NCBI GenBank assembly: GCA_030704615.1
Contig: CM060732.1
Span: 60,431,053-60,495,052, forward strand
Reading direction: 5' to 3'
Source: Takakia lepidozioides
Taxonomy: Eukaryota > Streptophyta > Takakiopsida > Takakiales > Takakiaceae
DNA: 64,000 bases
Shown: one piece after another, positions 23,686-35,700 of the stretch
Position numbering within the stretch: position 1 is the first letter of the stretch
How the letters are laid out: each line of letters starts with the position of its first letter
Notes under the pieces: generated by a model
Databases searched by the model: none
The model's input: only the letters and a program-made list of their open reading frames with translations
Told to the model about the DNA's origin: nothing
Position numbers and translations under genes: made by a program

Positions 23686-25921
23686 ATGAAACCCATCGAG
23701 ACCTCTCCCCTCCTTCCCCAAAACGATTTGTTTCCGGACCATCTCTCGTCGACAAAAAGAACCTTCTGCAACATCTTAATCTCATTGCTGGGAGCCGGGG
23801 TTTTGGGCCTTCCGTATTCGTTCAAACAGACTGGATGGCTGGAGGGAGGACTGGTTCTGGCTACTGTAGCCTTGGCTTGTTACTACTGTATGATGTTGCT
23901 GGTTTGGAGCCGCCAGAGGTTGGAGAGTGAGGGAAACGTTGGAGAGGTCAAGACATACAGTGAGTTGGGATTCTATACATTCGGGAAAGGCGGCCAGGCC
24001 GCCGTTGATGCCTTTGTTTTGGTTAGCCAAGGATGCTTCTGCATTGCATATCTTATTTTCGTTGGGGAAAATCTGGACTCGGTCTTCTCGAGATCGGATT
24101 CTGTTTCGGGTGCCTTGGGATCAGTTGATCGGCTGGCAACAATGCCCAATTCATTAGCAGATTTGAATGCGGGGGCGTATGGAGGGGCGTCACGGGCATT
24201 CCAGGGTGGTTCTTCTCCGGCAAATCAATGGAGGACAAAGGAGGTCTACATATGGCTTGTATTTCCGCTGCAGGTATATGTCGTGTCCATGGTTTCTAGG
24301 TTAATTGAATTCATTATTTTTAGTCGATGTCTGGGTCTCATATCCCCCTGTCACAATTCGGACCAGTACTCTTGGGGCAGAGGATAAATGTTCCGGTCAA
24401 ATTTTGTGGGAATTTGCCCAATTTGGGGCCTGTGCTATCGATGTCATCAAGAGCATTGAACCCTCCACTACATGGATCATTTGAGGGCGCTGAATGTAAT
24501 TTGTGGCTACAGCCACAAAGTTTTGCTGTCATCTCATGGATGAAGCGTTTTGAGCCATATTATTGCTTCATTACAGCTTGTGTGAAACCCAAATGTTTCT
24601 GCAGAGATGACCAGTAAATGAGGGTTTGTTGCAAAGTTAGTGTGCTGGGAAGGACCTGACAGTTAACAATAATTCATTCTGTTTGCAATCCATTTCATGG
24701 GTAGTCAATGTGGTAAAAGTGATTTTGTGGCTTTCCATATCCCCAACTTATTCTGGTTACTAGAAGGAAAATCCTTGGAAGAGTCTGTCACCATTCACAG
24801 AGTCAAATCAGGAACTGCAGAAGCTCTGGAAGGGAAGGGAACCAATCATAACATAATTTCTCAAGTTTTATTGCTTCTATTCCAGGTTTGGTGTAACAAC
24901 AGGAGATGGTTTAGCTGTACTTGCCAGTTGAGCCTACACGAGAGACTCAATCTATTGTTATTGTAACTTCCCTACACCTGGTAGTCATCTATGGTGATTG
25001 AAGAGAATTGCTCTGCATAAAATTTCCTGTTCCTGAACAAGAAGATATTGTTGTACATATTCATATCCTGAAAAGCTGCTAAACTATCTTCGCTCTATCA
25101 TGTGTTGTTGTTATTGCTTCTTAGCAAGTGAAGCACAATCCACTACTTCTGTACTTTTGTAGGTACTACTGGCATGCATTCGCTCGCTTACAAATTTGGC
25201 ACCCTTCAGCCTGGTTGCGGATGTGGTCAATGTGGTGGCCATGGTGGTGGTGATGACAGCAGAATTTTCAATCATTGTGGGCAGCCATGGCCAGCAAGTG
25301 CATGCTTTCACAGGGCTAAAGAGCCTGCCATTTGCAATTGGAGTGGCCATCTATGCGTTTGAAGGCATCAGTCTTGTTCTTCCTATTGAATCATGCATGG
25401 GGAATAGATCCAAGTTTGGGGTTGTCTTGGGGGCTGCAATGACTTGTATCCTGCTCTTGTACATGGCATTTGCACTGCTAGGATACTTCGCATTTGGGGG
25501 GTCTACCAAGGATATCATCACATTGAATCTGGGAAACACCTGGCAGATGGCTGTTGTCAAGTTGGGTCTATGTGTAGGTCTACTCTTCACATATCCAGTG
25601 ATGATGCATCCAGTTCATGAGGTGGTGGAGCGGCGGTTCAGGCAGGGGCAACCTTCTGTTCTTTTGAGATCTGTTATTGTGTTGGCTACAGCATGGATTG
25701 CAGTTGCAGTCCCACATTTCAGCGATTTTCTGTCCCTGGTGGGGAGTAGTGTCTGCTGCATCATGTCCTTTGTAATGCCAGGCATGGTGCACTTGCAAAT
25801 TTCAGGTTGGCGGCTTTCATCAGTTGCAGCAGGTATTGACTACCTGCTCATTGCATTTGGCATTACCTTTGGATTGTGGGGAACCTGGTCTTCCTTACAG
25901 AACATTATGGCAGTATCTTGA
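23686..25921 (+). CDS. AVT3-type vacuolar amino-acid transporter (AAAP/SLC36-like)
   Basis: Two exons, 23686-24273 and 25163-25921, joined in phase 0 through an intron with CAG/GTATAT and TTTGTAG/GT borders, encode about 448 residues, the normal family length. The first exon carries KRTFCNILISLLGAGVLGLP, the conserved opening helix of the amino acid/auxin permease superfamily. The second begins VLLACIRSLTNLAPFS and includes AIYAFEGISLVLPIE and GYFAFG. About eleven hydrophobic helices are visible. The N terminus has ETSPLL, an acidic dileucine motif used for tonoplast sorting. AVT3 members export neutral amino acids from the vacuole to the cytosol. The ATG at 23686 is preferred; upstream in-frame sequence has only GTG. 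The intron contains a repeat copy also found upstream of TERT. Confidence 0.9.
24765..24910 (+). repeat. Dispersed repeat, copy 1 (in transporter intron)
   Basis: About 145 bp with clear similarity to 28793-28945. Shared blocks are aaaatccttggaa, gtctgtcaccat, caggaactc-like sequence, and the closing run ttgcttctattccaggtttg, followed by gtgtaacaacagg. Family unknown; it could be a SINE or an old retrocopy fragment. Confidence 0.75.
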
Positions 25922-28657
25922 ATGGAAGCATTTCAAGGATATTCAATTTATTATAGGTACCTCTTTTGAAGGATAATGAGGAGATCAACTGCCTAGCAGC
26001 ATTTATTACTGCCGCAAAAGGGATTCAAGCACATTGTTTCTACAGTAAAATGCAGAACTAGAGATTACCAGAGTTCCAATTGCTCCTCCCTGAATTCATT
26101 CAAGGGTGTTCAGAGATGCAAGGCGCATATGCAAAACACTCTAGCCCCCCAGAAGTCAATGAATCATATGACATGCCCCCAGGTGATGTACATAAGGCTG
26201 TATGCTATTCAACACATGTCAGTGACATGCACTGAATTTTCAACTGGTACGAGCACCAGCAGTATGTGTTCAGTCTGCCTATGGTTTGTAGTTGTCATAG
26301 TGACATTGTGAGCTTGAGCCTTCGGCAAAGGCCATAAGCTTTACTTGTGATCCAAAAAGGTCCTGCTTGAATACTGTAGCGCAGTTTTAGACAAACTGAT
26401 GAAAAGACACTATGTATTTGTGATCTTATGATGTGAACTGGCACCCTGGAATTGTCACCAGAATTTGATTAATGCCCTAAACAGGTGAGGGGACACACTG
26501 GTACTGTCCAATATGTAACATGGCATCAGAGAATTCACATGCCGCCAGTGCATATGTGATCTCATATCGGTGCCCACTAAGCAAAGCTGTTTGTGGAGTC
26601 AGACCTATGGTGAATGTGTATGCTACCATGGCATCAACTTTGACGCACCTGGACATCTAGTATGAAGAGGCATCAAACATAACCTTGAAGGAATGTAAAT
26701 GCCTAGGGGCTACCAAAACAACATTACCATCAGAATCACATGAAAGTGCCACTGCAAAACAGGGTCCTGATTGTCCCTCTAGATGACAGTTTCTTCATGA
26801 AGCGGACCTGCTATCACCAGCATCAGAAGCAACAAAGTATCTAGTGTACCTTGGTGTCATTGAACAGAGCTTCATCACTTGGGGTTGCAAATCAAGCGTG
26901 GATCACTTTCCCCCAACATGGGAGTAAGTGCAAGTGTACACCAGCAAATGAAAAGGTGGGAGAGAAAGGTAAGAAAGGAAGCAATCTGCCTCGTGATGGC
27001 CTGAATGTCCTCCATGATCTCCTTGTCTGGTTTCTCTTTCGGTGTGCTGCAATGTTTTCCTTAAGTGTCAAACCGACCCGTTTTGGGTTGGTTAGGTTTC
27101 TTTAACCATCCAGTTCTTACTTGGGTTGACTCTGATTTGAGTCTAATTAGGCTCATTAGATAGGAAAAAAACTCTTACACACAATGGCATTGGCCAATCT
27201 TCAAAAAAGAAATATATATATGGAGTAAGACCCCCCAATTTGGGGCAGCTTTTTTGACATATTTTTGCTGAATCATCTTGCCCGAGTTGCTTACATGGCA
27301 ACCACGGTCAGGCTAGGGGAAGGCTTTCCACCCTAAGAACGGCAGGCCCACACACATCCCAATGCCCTGTGAATGTGCAGCAGCCTCCGTGGCAGTGGTG
27401 AAACGGTCTCACAACCCGCTAGGTACAAGGGCTACACTAGGAAATACGGTAGGGCTGCAGGCCAAAATATAGGTTGGGCTGGGAATTCCCGGGCAGGGCC
27501 CGAAAATAGCCTAAAACATTCCCAATTGGATTGATACAACAACATTTGCATGCAATGATGACATGGACCAGAGCGATTGAGAATTGGACGGTAGATGTGT
27601 CCTATGTAATTTTTGAAGCTCAGATTTTGGTCTGCCCGCTTCAAATTGGGTTTTGAGACCCCCCCATTTGTGATTACAAAGCAGCCCACACGAAAACAAG
27701 TCAGAAAAAAACGAAAATTTCAGGGAAGGTGTGGCATCAAGTGAGGTACACAATTCCCAAGACTCTCACTGGACGTCAAAGAATCTTTATCTTCTTATCT
27801 CATATCATGCAAGGAAAACATTGCCCAAATTTGGTAAATTTCTTGGTTTTTTATGCTCTTCATTTTTAGGAAGGATTCTCTTTAGGGCACATCTGTATAT
27901 TATAATCTTCTAATCTGGCAATTGGATACGGCTGCAATATTTTGAGGTCATAGTTTGGGTAGATGGGCAGTAAATTCAACGGTCACTTTTACAGGGACTT
28001 AGAAATCTGGGAGATAAAAAAGATTTAGTGGGCCAGGGACAGCATGGCGTGAAAATGGGCCGGGACACTTAGGGGTTAAGTATTGTCATCTCTTACCTAA
28101 TGAGAGTGGTAGGAAAAAACATGTGCACAAGCTTACAAGTAGTAGTAAGCTTCCTGTTTCGCCTTCAGAGTCCAACAGTATTTCTAAACTAAACCGTTTT
28201 ATCCCCTAAATGATCGAGAAGGTTCAGGATGGCTTGGAAATCCCACTGAGGTAATCCCGTGCTGGAATATCGTGCGTGCGAATTCATATTGAGCAAGAAA
28301 AGGCGGAAGCAAAACACTGGGATGAAACTGAAAGGAAGGTCGAAAGAAGAGACAGAGATCCAAAGATACAGAACTGATGCAGACGGAAAACGTACTACTG
28401 GAATTCCTCACGAAAGTGCGCACCAGGTCTCTCTCTCAGAGTGCAGAAGGTCTTGCCTTCCCAACACTACCTGCGAGATAATTGCGGAAGCGTCACAGGT
28501 TAGTTTTCTAGACACTGATAAAGCGAGGTTCTCCCGGGGGATGAAGGAGGAGCAGGAGCAAAGGGAATGCAATGTGCAGACAACATAGTCAAAGGACAGA
28601 ATAAACACACAGGGAAAGATAGAGGGGGGCGTAGACGAGCATGGAGGTCTGCATTGC
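25922..28657. other. Intergenic between transporter and TERT, no gene recognised
   Basis: Contains the transporter 3' UTR (start of the interval) and only short frames without recognisable domains. The stretch 27200-28080 is AT-rich with old repeat-like text. Nothing here could be supported as a gene. Confidence 0.45.
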
Positions 28658-28658
28658 G

Positions 28659-28679
28659 CTCTCTCTCTCTCTCTCTCTC
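28659..28679. repeat. (CT)n microsatellite upstream of TERT
   Basis: About ten CT units immediately before the hairpin at 28683-28753, roughly 310 bp before the TERT ATG. CT-rich tracts are frequent in plant core promoters and 5' UTRs. Confidence 0.85.
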
Positions 28680-28682
28680 AAT

Positions 28683-28753
28683 GCTGTGGTGTGCAGTCGG
28701 TGGCGGGCCGGGTGCAGAGTGGGACTCTTGTCACACCGACTGCACACCACAGC
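28683..28753. repeat. Perfect 20-bp inverted repeat with 31-nt loop
   Basis: The left arm gctgtggtgtgcagtcggtg (28683-28702) is the exact reverse complement of the right arm at 28734-28753. The 31-nt loop is GC-rich. It lies about 240 bp upstream of the TERT start codon, between the CT tract and the dispersed repeat. It could form a strong hairpin in a TERT leader RNA or be the remnant of a small inverted-repeat element. No known motif is recognised. Confidence 0.85.
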
Positions 28754-28792
28754 TTTGATACTCCTCCTACACCACCACAGTTCAAATGGTTA

Positions 28793-28945
28793 CCAGTAGC
28801 AAAATCCTTGGAAATGTCTGTCACCATGCACAGTGTCAAACTCAGGAACTCGGTAGCTCTGAAAGGGAAGGAAACCAAACATGGATTGATTTTTTCGAGT
28901 TTTCTTGCTTCTATTCCAGGTTTGGTGTAACAACAGGCGATGAAG
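28793..28945 (+). repeat. Dispersed repeat, copy 2 (just upstream of TERT)
   Basis: Homologous to 24765-24910 in the transporter intron, in the same orientation. It ends about 45 bp before the TERT start codon, so it probably forms part of the TERT promoter or 5' UTR. Confidence 0.75.
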
Positions 28946-28991
28946 AAGGCACAAACTGGGCCTGCATAACCAGAGAGATGCTGCTGGGGCA

Positions 28992-30213
28992 ATGGCGGGA
29001 CCTTCACCGCCCTCTCCTTCCCTCCGCACTGCTGTGGAACCGCGCCCACCTCGGGTGCTGTCTACTCTCTACGGTTCTCGTCTGCGGACTCTCCATCATC
29101 TCCTCATTGACCTCTTGGGCCCTGCGATTTCCTGCCCCTTTCCGTCCTCTGGGAATTTTCCCGCATCCTCTGTCTATGAGTCTAACGGCAATGTGCCTCA
29201 CTCGCCACTCCAGGCCGTCGAAGCTGGAGTCCAGAATACAGATACAGGGCACCTAAAGGTTCCAGTGGGGGATTGCCGAGTATGTTCAGGAAATAGCAAC
29301 AGACGATGTGGACTACAGCCAGAGATTACTTGCGCGGACCAGATTGCAACTGTTGCGAATGGGTGGAGCTTAATTCGAGAGGGCGACTCTGTGGAGTATG
29401 TTACACTCCTGGAGAACAGCTATGCTGTTGTTTCAGAGAGCGCACCATCCATTGGTGTCGTCACTGTGACTCAACGTTGGAGCCAGCGGCAGGCCAGTCC
29501 ACTTTCTCTCTGTCATTATGCAGGACAGTTGAATTGCTATTGAAAGCGGATTTAATATGCATGCGTACAGTCACAGTAATTCACATTCCACCTTCGCTTT
29601 ATGCCTACAGCAGATGGGTGATGGTCCTTGTATATGTGAGGGAGGCTTTGCTTGCCGAAGCCTTATGGCATAGACCTCACTGCTGGGTAAAGATGGAGAA
29701 TTCTGTACTCTGTGGAGTAGTTGAGCTCATCAATGCAATTTTGAAGGTCGCACTTAAGTGTGCTACTACTCCATGCATAATCTGGCCATTGCAAACTTCT
29801 TGCAATCCATTGGCCCAAAACCTTAAATGACAAGGAGGGAGTTGGACAGGTGGTGGACAGGGTTATAGAGCTGCAGTTTCGGCAGGATGCAAATTGCTCC
29901 CATGTTCTTTGTTTAGGTTATCGCCAGGTTAACCTCTCTCTGGTTTCTCTATCCATGCCTGTTTTCTGCTTTTCGAAGCTTCAGTGTTTATGCAAACAGA
30001 CAAAGGAAAGCAGTTTGAGGGGGAAGGGACCCATGGAGAGAGTTACCCTGAGGAAAGGACAGACACTATGATCAAGTTTTTCTCTTTCTGCAGATTCGAC
30101 CAACAGTTGTAGGGATGCAACAAGTATCGGCTCCTCAGGGCCTGGAGTACAAGTTTCCAAACGCAGCAGTCGAACTTGTGACCTCACACGCGTGGATGGT
30201 CCTGCTATCTCGG
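28992..30213 (+). CDS. TERT: TERT exons 1-3: N-terminal (TEN) domain
   Basis: Exon 1 starts MAGPSPPSPS and soon reads PPRVLSTLYGSRLRTLHHLL, the R-V-P-x-x-L-x-x-L-[YF]-G opening of plant TERTs. It ends WSQRQ at 29492. Exon 2 (29850-29927) continues VVDRVIELQ, reproducing the plant S-Q-R-E-I-V-E-R-I-I-E segment with no gap, so the join is secure; it needs a GC donor (CAG/GCCAGT). Exon 3 (30094-30213) encodes AAVELVTSHAWMVLLSR, and exon 4 resumes VGDTAMLYML, the conserved W-x-x-L-L-x-R-V-G-D-x-x-M-x-Y-L block. The TEN domain anchors telomerase to telomeres and aids repeat addition. Confidence 0.88.
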
Positions 30214-32726
30214 GTAAGGGAGCGCACAACCTCCTTTGCCATGTTCAGTTTCACAACCAACCAACAAACCAACAGGTTAGTGATCCCTGTGGAACCCCAG
30301 GCTTAAACCACTTCACATTTGTTATCAATGTCATGGTAAAACTAGCAAAGAGAGGAGAGGTAAGGGAGGTCCTTTCAGTGATGTCAGTCAAAAATTTGTA
30401 CACAACTTAGCAGAACCTATTTCAGCCCATGCTCCAGAGGGAGGGGGGGTGTTTGTTATCACCCATTCCCAATAGGAAGGTGTTAGTAGAGCCAAGTACT
30501 CAAGCAAGGGGATGCATAGAGGCCTTTGGTTTGCAAAAGTATGCATAGATCCAGAGTAGAGCTAGTCAAGTCCATGTCAGTAAGCATGACCGTAAGCACC
30601 CATTTCTAAATGGAAAGTGTTACTAGACCAAGTACTCAGCAAGGGCACACATAGAAGTAAACACCTTACTTACCTTGCTTGTAGACACAGTTCAGCTGTA
30701 AGGTAGTCAGCTCCTTCAGCTCTTGCCTGCTCCTCCTCCAAATGAGGAGAGTGGCCAGTCTTTCTAACCTTATAGGGCAACCGCTTTAGGTTAAGAACTA
30801 GGAAAAAACCTAATGAGTCATCCCATTCTCTGCATTCCCATTCCGTTCTAGGCAATTCTTGAATGCTGCTACAAAGAACTTAGCCACATTCAAGTAAAGA
30901 GAGAGAGGATGTACTCATGAGACTTTGTTTGCCGTAGCCTTGTGGCAATACCAGTTTGGAAGAAAACATAGGGAATAGGCACTACTTTTGTGAGGGGCTC
31001 ACTCCAGTAGTATCACTTACCTTGATATAAACAATTAGTTCGGCTTTCCAGATATTCTGTAGATAGCCCTTCACACAAGCATCAATCTGCTGTGTGTGTG
31101 AGCAGCCCAAAAGTCAGACCCCAACAGGGCCAGGGCTGTAGGCTCAGCCTCGATAACGTTGGTGAAAGAGAGTATACTCATAAGACGTGTTTCCCGTAGC
31201 CTTGTGACAAGGGGCTCACTCGGGAGTGTGACTTACCTTGATAAAGACAATTACTTCAGGTTTTCCACATATCCTCTAGAAAGCCCTTCACACAAGCATC
31301 AACTTGCTGTGTGTGAGCTGCCCAGAAATTAGACCCCATCAGGGCCAGGGCTTTAGTCTCAGCCTCTAGATTTTCAAAGTAGCAGATAGTGGAAGTTACA
31401 AAGCCCGAATTCCACCTCTGCATAAGAAAGGATAATCCAAAGTAGAACTTCTCCTTAAGAGTAAGATAAGAAAAACAATTTGCTGCTTTCAAAAGTATTA
31501 GAGAGATGTACTCATAAGACGTTGTTTGCCGTAGCCTTGTGGCCATTGACCCCGCGTCCAGTTTGAGCAGAACACAAAGGGACAGAAACTACCTTTCTCA
31601 GGGGCTGACGCCGGTAGTATGACTTACCTTGAATCATGCAATTGATCCGAGTTTTCCAGATAACCTCTAGAAATCCCTTCACACAAACATCAATCTGATG
31701 TGTGTGATTTGCCCAATAACTAGACCCCAAGAGGGCCTGGGCGTTTGGCTCAGCCTCGAGATTTCAAAGTTGGTAAACAGAGGTACAGGAACAATTCCCT
31801 TGATGGTATTGAAGAGGGTGTCTCTCTGGTGAGAGTGCCCAGGACAATGAATCAGGAAGTGGATATTGTCTTCAGGTTGCCCACACACCCGGGCACTTAC
31901 AACCCCCTTCCTCTCTGTATCTGTTTGCTGTTCAAAGGTAGGCTACCCGCCCTGAGTTTGAATTTCTGTTTAGTGCTGAAGTGGGTAAACCCTTAAGGTC
32001 ATCCATGATGGCCTCATCACAAACTGGAAACAGGTTCAGGGAACTTTTCTGCCTACCTTCATTTTCATCAGACAATTTCCTGGCAACAGACATGGCTTTG
32101 GAAACTTCAGCCTCCAAGTCAGTTTTATCCAACAGGGTCATGGCTTGCGGACTTAGATTAAGATCCCTGAAAATCTCTTCTACCCTCTTCCACCAGGACT
32201 TAGCCTGTTTGACAGGGCGCTCCTGCTTCCAAGATATAGAGTCGATTAACTTAGGATATCTTGATTAGTCATAAGTTGCAGCTGACCCCACCATCTGACC
32301 TTGAATTCATCTCGTCGGGAGCTTAAGGGAGGAATGCCAAACTCACCCCGAACATCCACATTAGCTGTTTTGGAGCATGTTGACATGCACTCCTTGAGCA
32401 CCCCCACTTGAATGGATTCTAGGGACTTAGCCTGGTTGGAGTTATCAACCCAGACAGCAGATGTGTACTCCAAGGTAGGCCTAATAACGCGGCAAAGCAT
32501 GGTTCTTCCTACTTCAGAGTATTAGAGATTGTACTCATAAGACGTTGTTTGCCGTAGCCTTGTGGCCATTGACCCCGCGCCCAGTTTGAGCAGGAACAAA
32601 AGGGACAGAACCTACCTCTGTCAGGGGCTGACGTTGGTAGTAAGACTTACCTTCATATACAGAAATAATCCGGGTTTTCCAGATATCCTCTAGAAATCCC
32701 TTCACACAAGCATCAATTCAGAGTAT

Positions 32727-32759
<33 letters not shown>

Positions 32760-35700
32760 AAAACAGGAATTTATTGCATTCACAGAGGCCCACAAAGAGA
32801 GGCTAGTCATTGAGTGTGTGGCGGGTCAAATGCAATGGATGCAGGTGGGGGACACGGCAATGCTATATATGCTTTCACATTTGGCCATCTTTGTACCTCT
32901 TCGCAGTCACTGCTTCTTGCAAGTGTCTGGTCCTCCTGTCACTGCTGCTGCATCTTTCCATAGGCAGCTTGTTCACCCAACGTTCACTCATAGGATTGAT
33001 CAGCATAATCTTGCAAGTTCCAAGAAACAAAGACATCAGGAAGGGGATCACAGTTTCAATACCGATGGTGGTGCGACTGGCATGGATGGAAGGAATGGTG
33101 ATCTCCAAAGAGAACCTTTAGTTCTCCGTTTTGCCAATAGGAATCTGTCATGTTCTCTTTCTACGAGTCAAGAAGTTTTTGTGGAGTTCTTATGGAGAGC
33201 GTTATTTTCTCTCTTTTTGGTCTTCCCTTGGATGTTGTGAAGGTCCTTTCTTTCTTCTATACTGCCCTCTATACTACGAGATCCGTGGGAGATTGCACTG
33301 TTTATTCAGTGGAACCCAAACTCTCACTGATGTCTTTCACTATGAGGATCAAAAATGCTTGGCTGCCTACGAGGCCTTCACCCTTAGACAATCGCTAGAA
33401 CATTAATTGTGGTTTCTGGCTTTGTTCCTCTCTCATGTTTTCTTCCATTTTGTCCCATAAGCTCTATGAGCTTTCCGCGGACGTTATAAAGCACCATTTC
33501 ATTTCATTTCTTCTCTCTTTCCTGAGATAAGTTATGATATAAGGTTCTAGAGAAGAGCAAGAAGACTTTGGATCAAAATTTATTAGAAAACCTCTCCAAA
33601 TAAGATCTCAAAGCCAAGGGGACACAAGGGCAAGACTCATTTCCTCCTTTCTGGGTGAGGAGCCCTAGGGATGCAAACCACTCTCTCTCTTACTTTCTCA
33701 AATACAACAAACGATTGGATGCAGAGCATTGTGTAGGACCTTATCAAGGCAAAGTCTTTCATATTGGCTTGAAGCATTCAGTTGATAGGTTCGATGATCT
33801 ACTATTCTGTTTCATGTAGTACATTTGTAACAAGAATGAAAATATGCTCAGGCGCCTGACACTCGTGTTTTGGATTTGCTGTATCAGGGATCAACAGTGG
33901 AATCCGCATGTATGAATCAACAGATTTATTTGGATTGGAACTTCGTTGCCATGGAGCCATGCCAGGTCACAAGCTGAAGAACCTCATGTTGAAGCACGAG
34001 GATGTACTTAAGCTCAAAGGAAGCTGTCATGAGTTCCCAGTGATAGGTCATCATATTTGTGATGCTGGGGCTGGTGAAGAAGCTGATGAAGTATGTAAAC
34101 ATTTGTGTAAAAAAAGTTTGGTAAATGAGCTTTGTGGTCGTAATTCTGGGTTGTCTGGAGCACCAATGAAACAAACCCCAGAGCCAATTTCTGATTTTGA
34201 ATTTGAGAGGACCAGGCTTCCTGCACCAGGACCCAGTGGAAGTATGGGGCAAAAGGGTCGAGGATGCAAAAGGTGTAGGGGTGGAGACGAGCCAGCCTGC
34301 CCTAGAGGTCACAAGCAACTTTGCACCACCAAAATTGTAAATGAGGGCAAACTGATAAAGGCTACTGTATCACAGAACCAAGGCACATGTTTGGGCTGTG
34401 CAGAATCCATTGCAGATAAAGGAGTGTCAGTGAAGCAGATCCCAGCACCTTATGCCAGAAGAAGTTGTGCGACATTCACTAAGCAGGGAGAAAAGCAAAA
34501 ACATATGACAGAGAGAGGCAATGAGCACACAGAAAGAGGTCTTATTCGAAGTGGTAGACAAAGACAATCCCCACTTGTAAGAAGTGTGGGAACCGGGGGA
34601 AATTCCTCATCAATCTCAGGGTGGTCAGTTGTGAAGTGTGGCTCTAATATGGATGCTGCAGATAAATCTTCATCAATGAAACGAGTGAGACCATCCAGCT
34701 GGCAGCGCCGGAGGGCTCGAGCCATGCAAAACCTAGTGTCTGCCCACCCTTCGTGTTGCATCAAATACACAGTGTGTACCCCCAGTGGGCAAATTGGGGT
34801 GACCTCTGATATGTCTCTTAATGATTGCAGAGTGGTTGATGCCCATGCTGGTAAGGGTATAAGTTACTCCTCTTATGATCTCGATTGGTCTTTGTACTAA
34901 CATTGCATTTGAACAACTGCATTGCAGCATCTCTAGGCCTGATGAAAGAGTTGAAATGGTAGTCTCCTATTTGTGGTGGACGTTTCTCATCAAACTCTTG
35001 TTGGAAGTTTCAGGATCTAGTGCATCAATAGGAGATGGTAGAATGATGTGGAGCTGTAGTACTGGTCTCAAAGTGGGTGAGGTGAATCTGCAGCTTCTGA
35101 TTGAATCACAAGTATCTAATACACATCAAGTATCAACCAAGAGAGAGAAGCAAGAGCCTTGATTTTTGAAGTCTGACATTCTTGGGTTGGTTTGCAGAGG
35201 CCACTGTTCAACGTCCAGTGCCCAAGAATCAGACTACTTGCTATGTTGCAATGACACCACCGCACGAAGGGTTTCACAGATCAAATATCACCAAAAGAAG
35301 ATCTTCTCATATGGAGAAGGGTCTTCCAATCTCTGAATCTGCAAACGAGTCAGGTCGAGCAAACAGCCATAGCTATGCTGTGAAACAGGCAATCGGAGCC
35401 AAGCTGGCAGAGAAAGTGGGTCCTTCTGGGAGAATAATCAATCGTGCTCCCTTATTTTATAACTCCTCCTTTGCACGCCACGCAGGCCTTCCAGCTACCC
35501 GTATCCTCTTAACGTCACCCCATCCTTATATTCATCTTCGTCTTTCCAATGGATCCCCTCATATCCAGTGCAGTGCCCATCCCCTCACAGTTTCTGCTAG
35601 TCCAGATCTTTGAGCTGACTTACTACAGCCTCCTGCCAGCACAGCAAGCAATCTTCTAGGATACATTGTAGAGAAGCATGTCTTACTCCTTCACTGCTCC

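Noticed and set aside
27200-28080. A link between the AT-rich stretch at 27.2-28.1 kb and the pogo-like element
   Set aside because: Some phrases look alike (ggggttaa-type), but I could not find matching inverted ends, so no element is called.
33908-34900. A separate single-exon gene of 330 codons
   Set aside because: It starts two bases after a strong acceptor, ends at a strong donor, lies in phase with the next TERT exon, and carries the basic WQRRRAR patch of plant TERT linkers.
34928-34958. A short extra TERT exon between 34850 and 35198
   Set aside because: An acceptor exists (ttgcag), but its use leads to a stop when joined onward, whereas direct joining of 34850 to 35198 gives an uninterrupted frame.
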